64,000 nt of DNA from Streptomyces natalensis ATCC 27448 (GTDB lineage Bacteria; Actinomycetota; Actinomycetes; Streptomycetales; Streptomycetaceae). Below the pieces are notes generated by a model. It worked only from the letters and a program-made list of their open reading frames with translations. It had not been told where the DNA came from and searched no databases. The stretch covers positions 1 to 64,000 of the forward strand of contig NZ_JRKI01000045.1 of NCBI RefSeq assembly GCF_000935125.1, in the 5' to 3' direction. How positions within the stretch are numbered: the stretch's first letter is position 1; the number at the start of each line of letters is the position of its first letter. The translations under genes were made by a program, and so were the position numbers. Shown here one piece after another: positions 63,719 to 64,000 of this stretch.

Positions 63719-64000
63719 ATGGGCCCGTCGGACGACGCCACTGTGAGCGGTCACTGTGCGGCCGGATTCGAGGGGGTGCGGGCGGCCTTCGTACGCAACT
63801 TCCGGGTGCACGGGGAGGTGGGCGCGGCGGTGACGGTGACCGTCGGCGGGCGGACCGTGGTCGATCTGTGGGGCGGCCATGCGGACGCGGCGCGGACCCG
63901 CCCGTGGGAGCACGACACGCTGGTCAACGTCTACTCGACGTCGAAGGGGATGACCGCGCTGTGCGCCCATCTCCTCGTGGACCGGGGCGAGCTGGACCTC
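63719..64000 (+). CDS. Serine hydrolase / beta-lactamase family, N-terminal part
   Basis: Opens at ATG 63719 (GAGGGAG seven bases upstream) and runs off the right edge after 94 codons. VTVTVGGRTVVDLWGGHAD is the typical opening of EstB-like serine hydrolases of the class C beta-lactamase fold, and VNVYSTSKGMTALCAHLLVDRGELD contains the SxxK motif (Ser-Thr-Ser-Lys) with the nucleophile Ser. No signal peptide, so a cytoplasmic esterase is more likely than a penicillin-binding enzyme. Confidence 0.85.
   Translation, partial: MGPSDDATVSGHCAAGFEGVRAAFVRNFRVHGEVGAAVTVTVGGRTVVDLWGGHADAARTRPWEHDTLVNVYSTSKGMTALCAHLLVDRGELDL

Overview
The window looks like chromosomal DNA of a Streptomyces or a close relative. 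Base composition is very GC-rich, third codon positions are almost all G or C, GTG (and a few TTG) starts behind GGAGG-type ribosome sites are common, and several families are typical of that group: SpoIIE-type phosphatase with an ATPase domain, small anti-sigma-like ATPase, streptophobe membrane protein, family 2B encapsulin and an XRE-type double-helix regulator. No rRNA, tRNA, CRISPR array, PKS or NRPS was seen. The species cannot be fixed from the sequence alone.

Layout. 1-7.0 kb: a gene running off the left edge, a DUF456 membrane protein, a decayed alkA, rsgA behind a tiny leader ORF, a CqsA-like autoinducer synthase, an EF-hand protein, a hotdog thioesterase-like protein and a deletion remnant of a fadB-type gene. 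7.05-25.9 kb: an 18-kb island, all on the minus strand, which is the most unusual part. It has three transcription units separated by strong hairpins: (i) a nucleotide cyclase, a P-loop NTPase with HEAT-like repeats, an SPFH/stomatin-like protein and a Pycsar-type membrane effector; (ii) a secreted or membrane-anchored vWA protein; (iii) a tubulin-like protein, a membrane protein, a pseudokinase-GTPase fusion and a GTPase-associated (GAP1-like) protein, joined by 4-nt ATGA/GTGA overlaps. A Crp-type regulator with an intact cyclic-nucleotide pocket motif sits just upstream. I read this as a cyclic-nucleotide-triggered conflict (anti-phage or self/non-self) system.

26-33 kb: a truncated regulator, a DUF899 protein divergent from a TetR regulator with a double operator, a Tn3 transposase scrap, an acetyltransferase, an orphan ATP-grasp-like protein and a seven-part SpoIIE phosphatase. 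33.4-36.1 kb: a cysteine desulfurase overlapping a family 2B encapsulin shell gene, i.e. a sulfur-handling protein nanocompartment. 36.5-41.7 kb: an acyltransferase-3/GT2 exopolysaccharide pair and, across an 800-bp divergent spacer, an XRE regulator.

41.8-52.7 kb: uracil/xanthine permease, a two-FHA ABC exporter with a coupled Ser/Thr kinase, a 14-bp repeat array, streptophobe protein, DUF6777-like protein, an L,D-transpeptidase whose ribosome site is folded into a long stem, a membrane protein and a cupredoxin lipoprotein. 52.8-64 kb: Tat-exported phospholipase C, an operon of DUF6153/secreted peptide/PLP synthase/MFS exporter, an anti-sigma-like ATPase, a PaoABC-type molybdenum aldehyde oxidoreductase, a small unknown gene and the start of a serine hydrolase that runs off the right edge.
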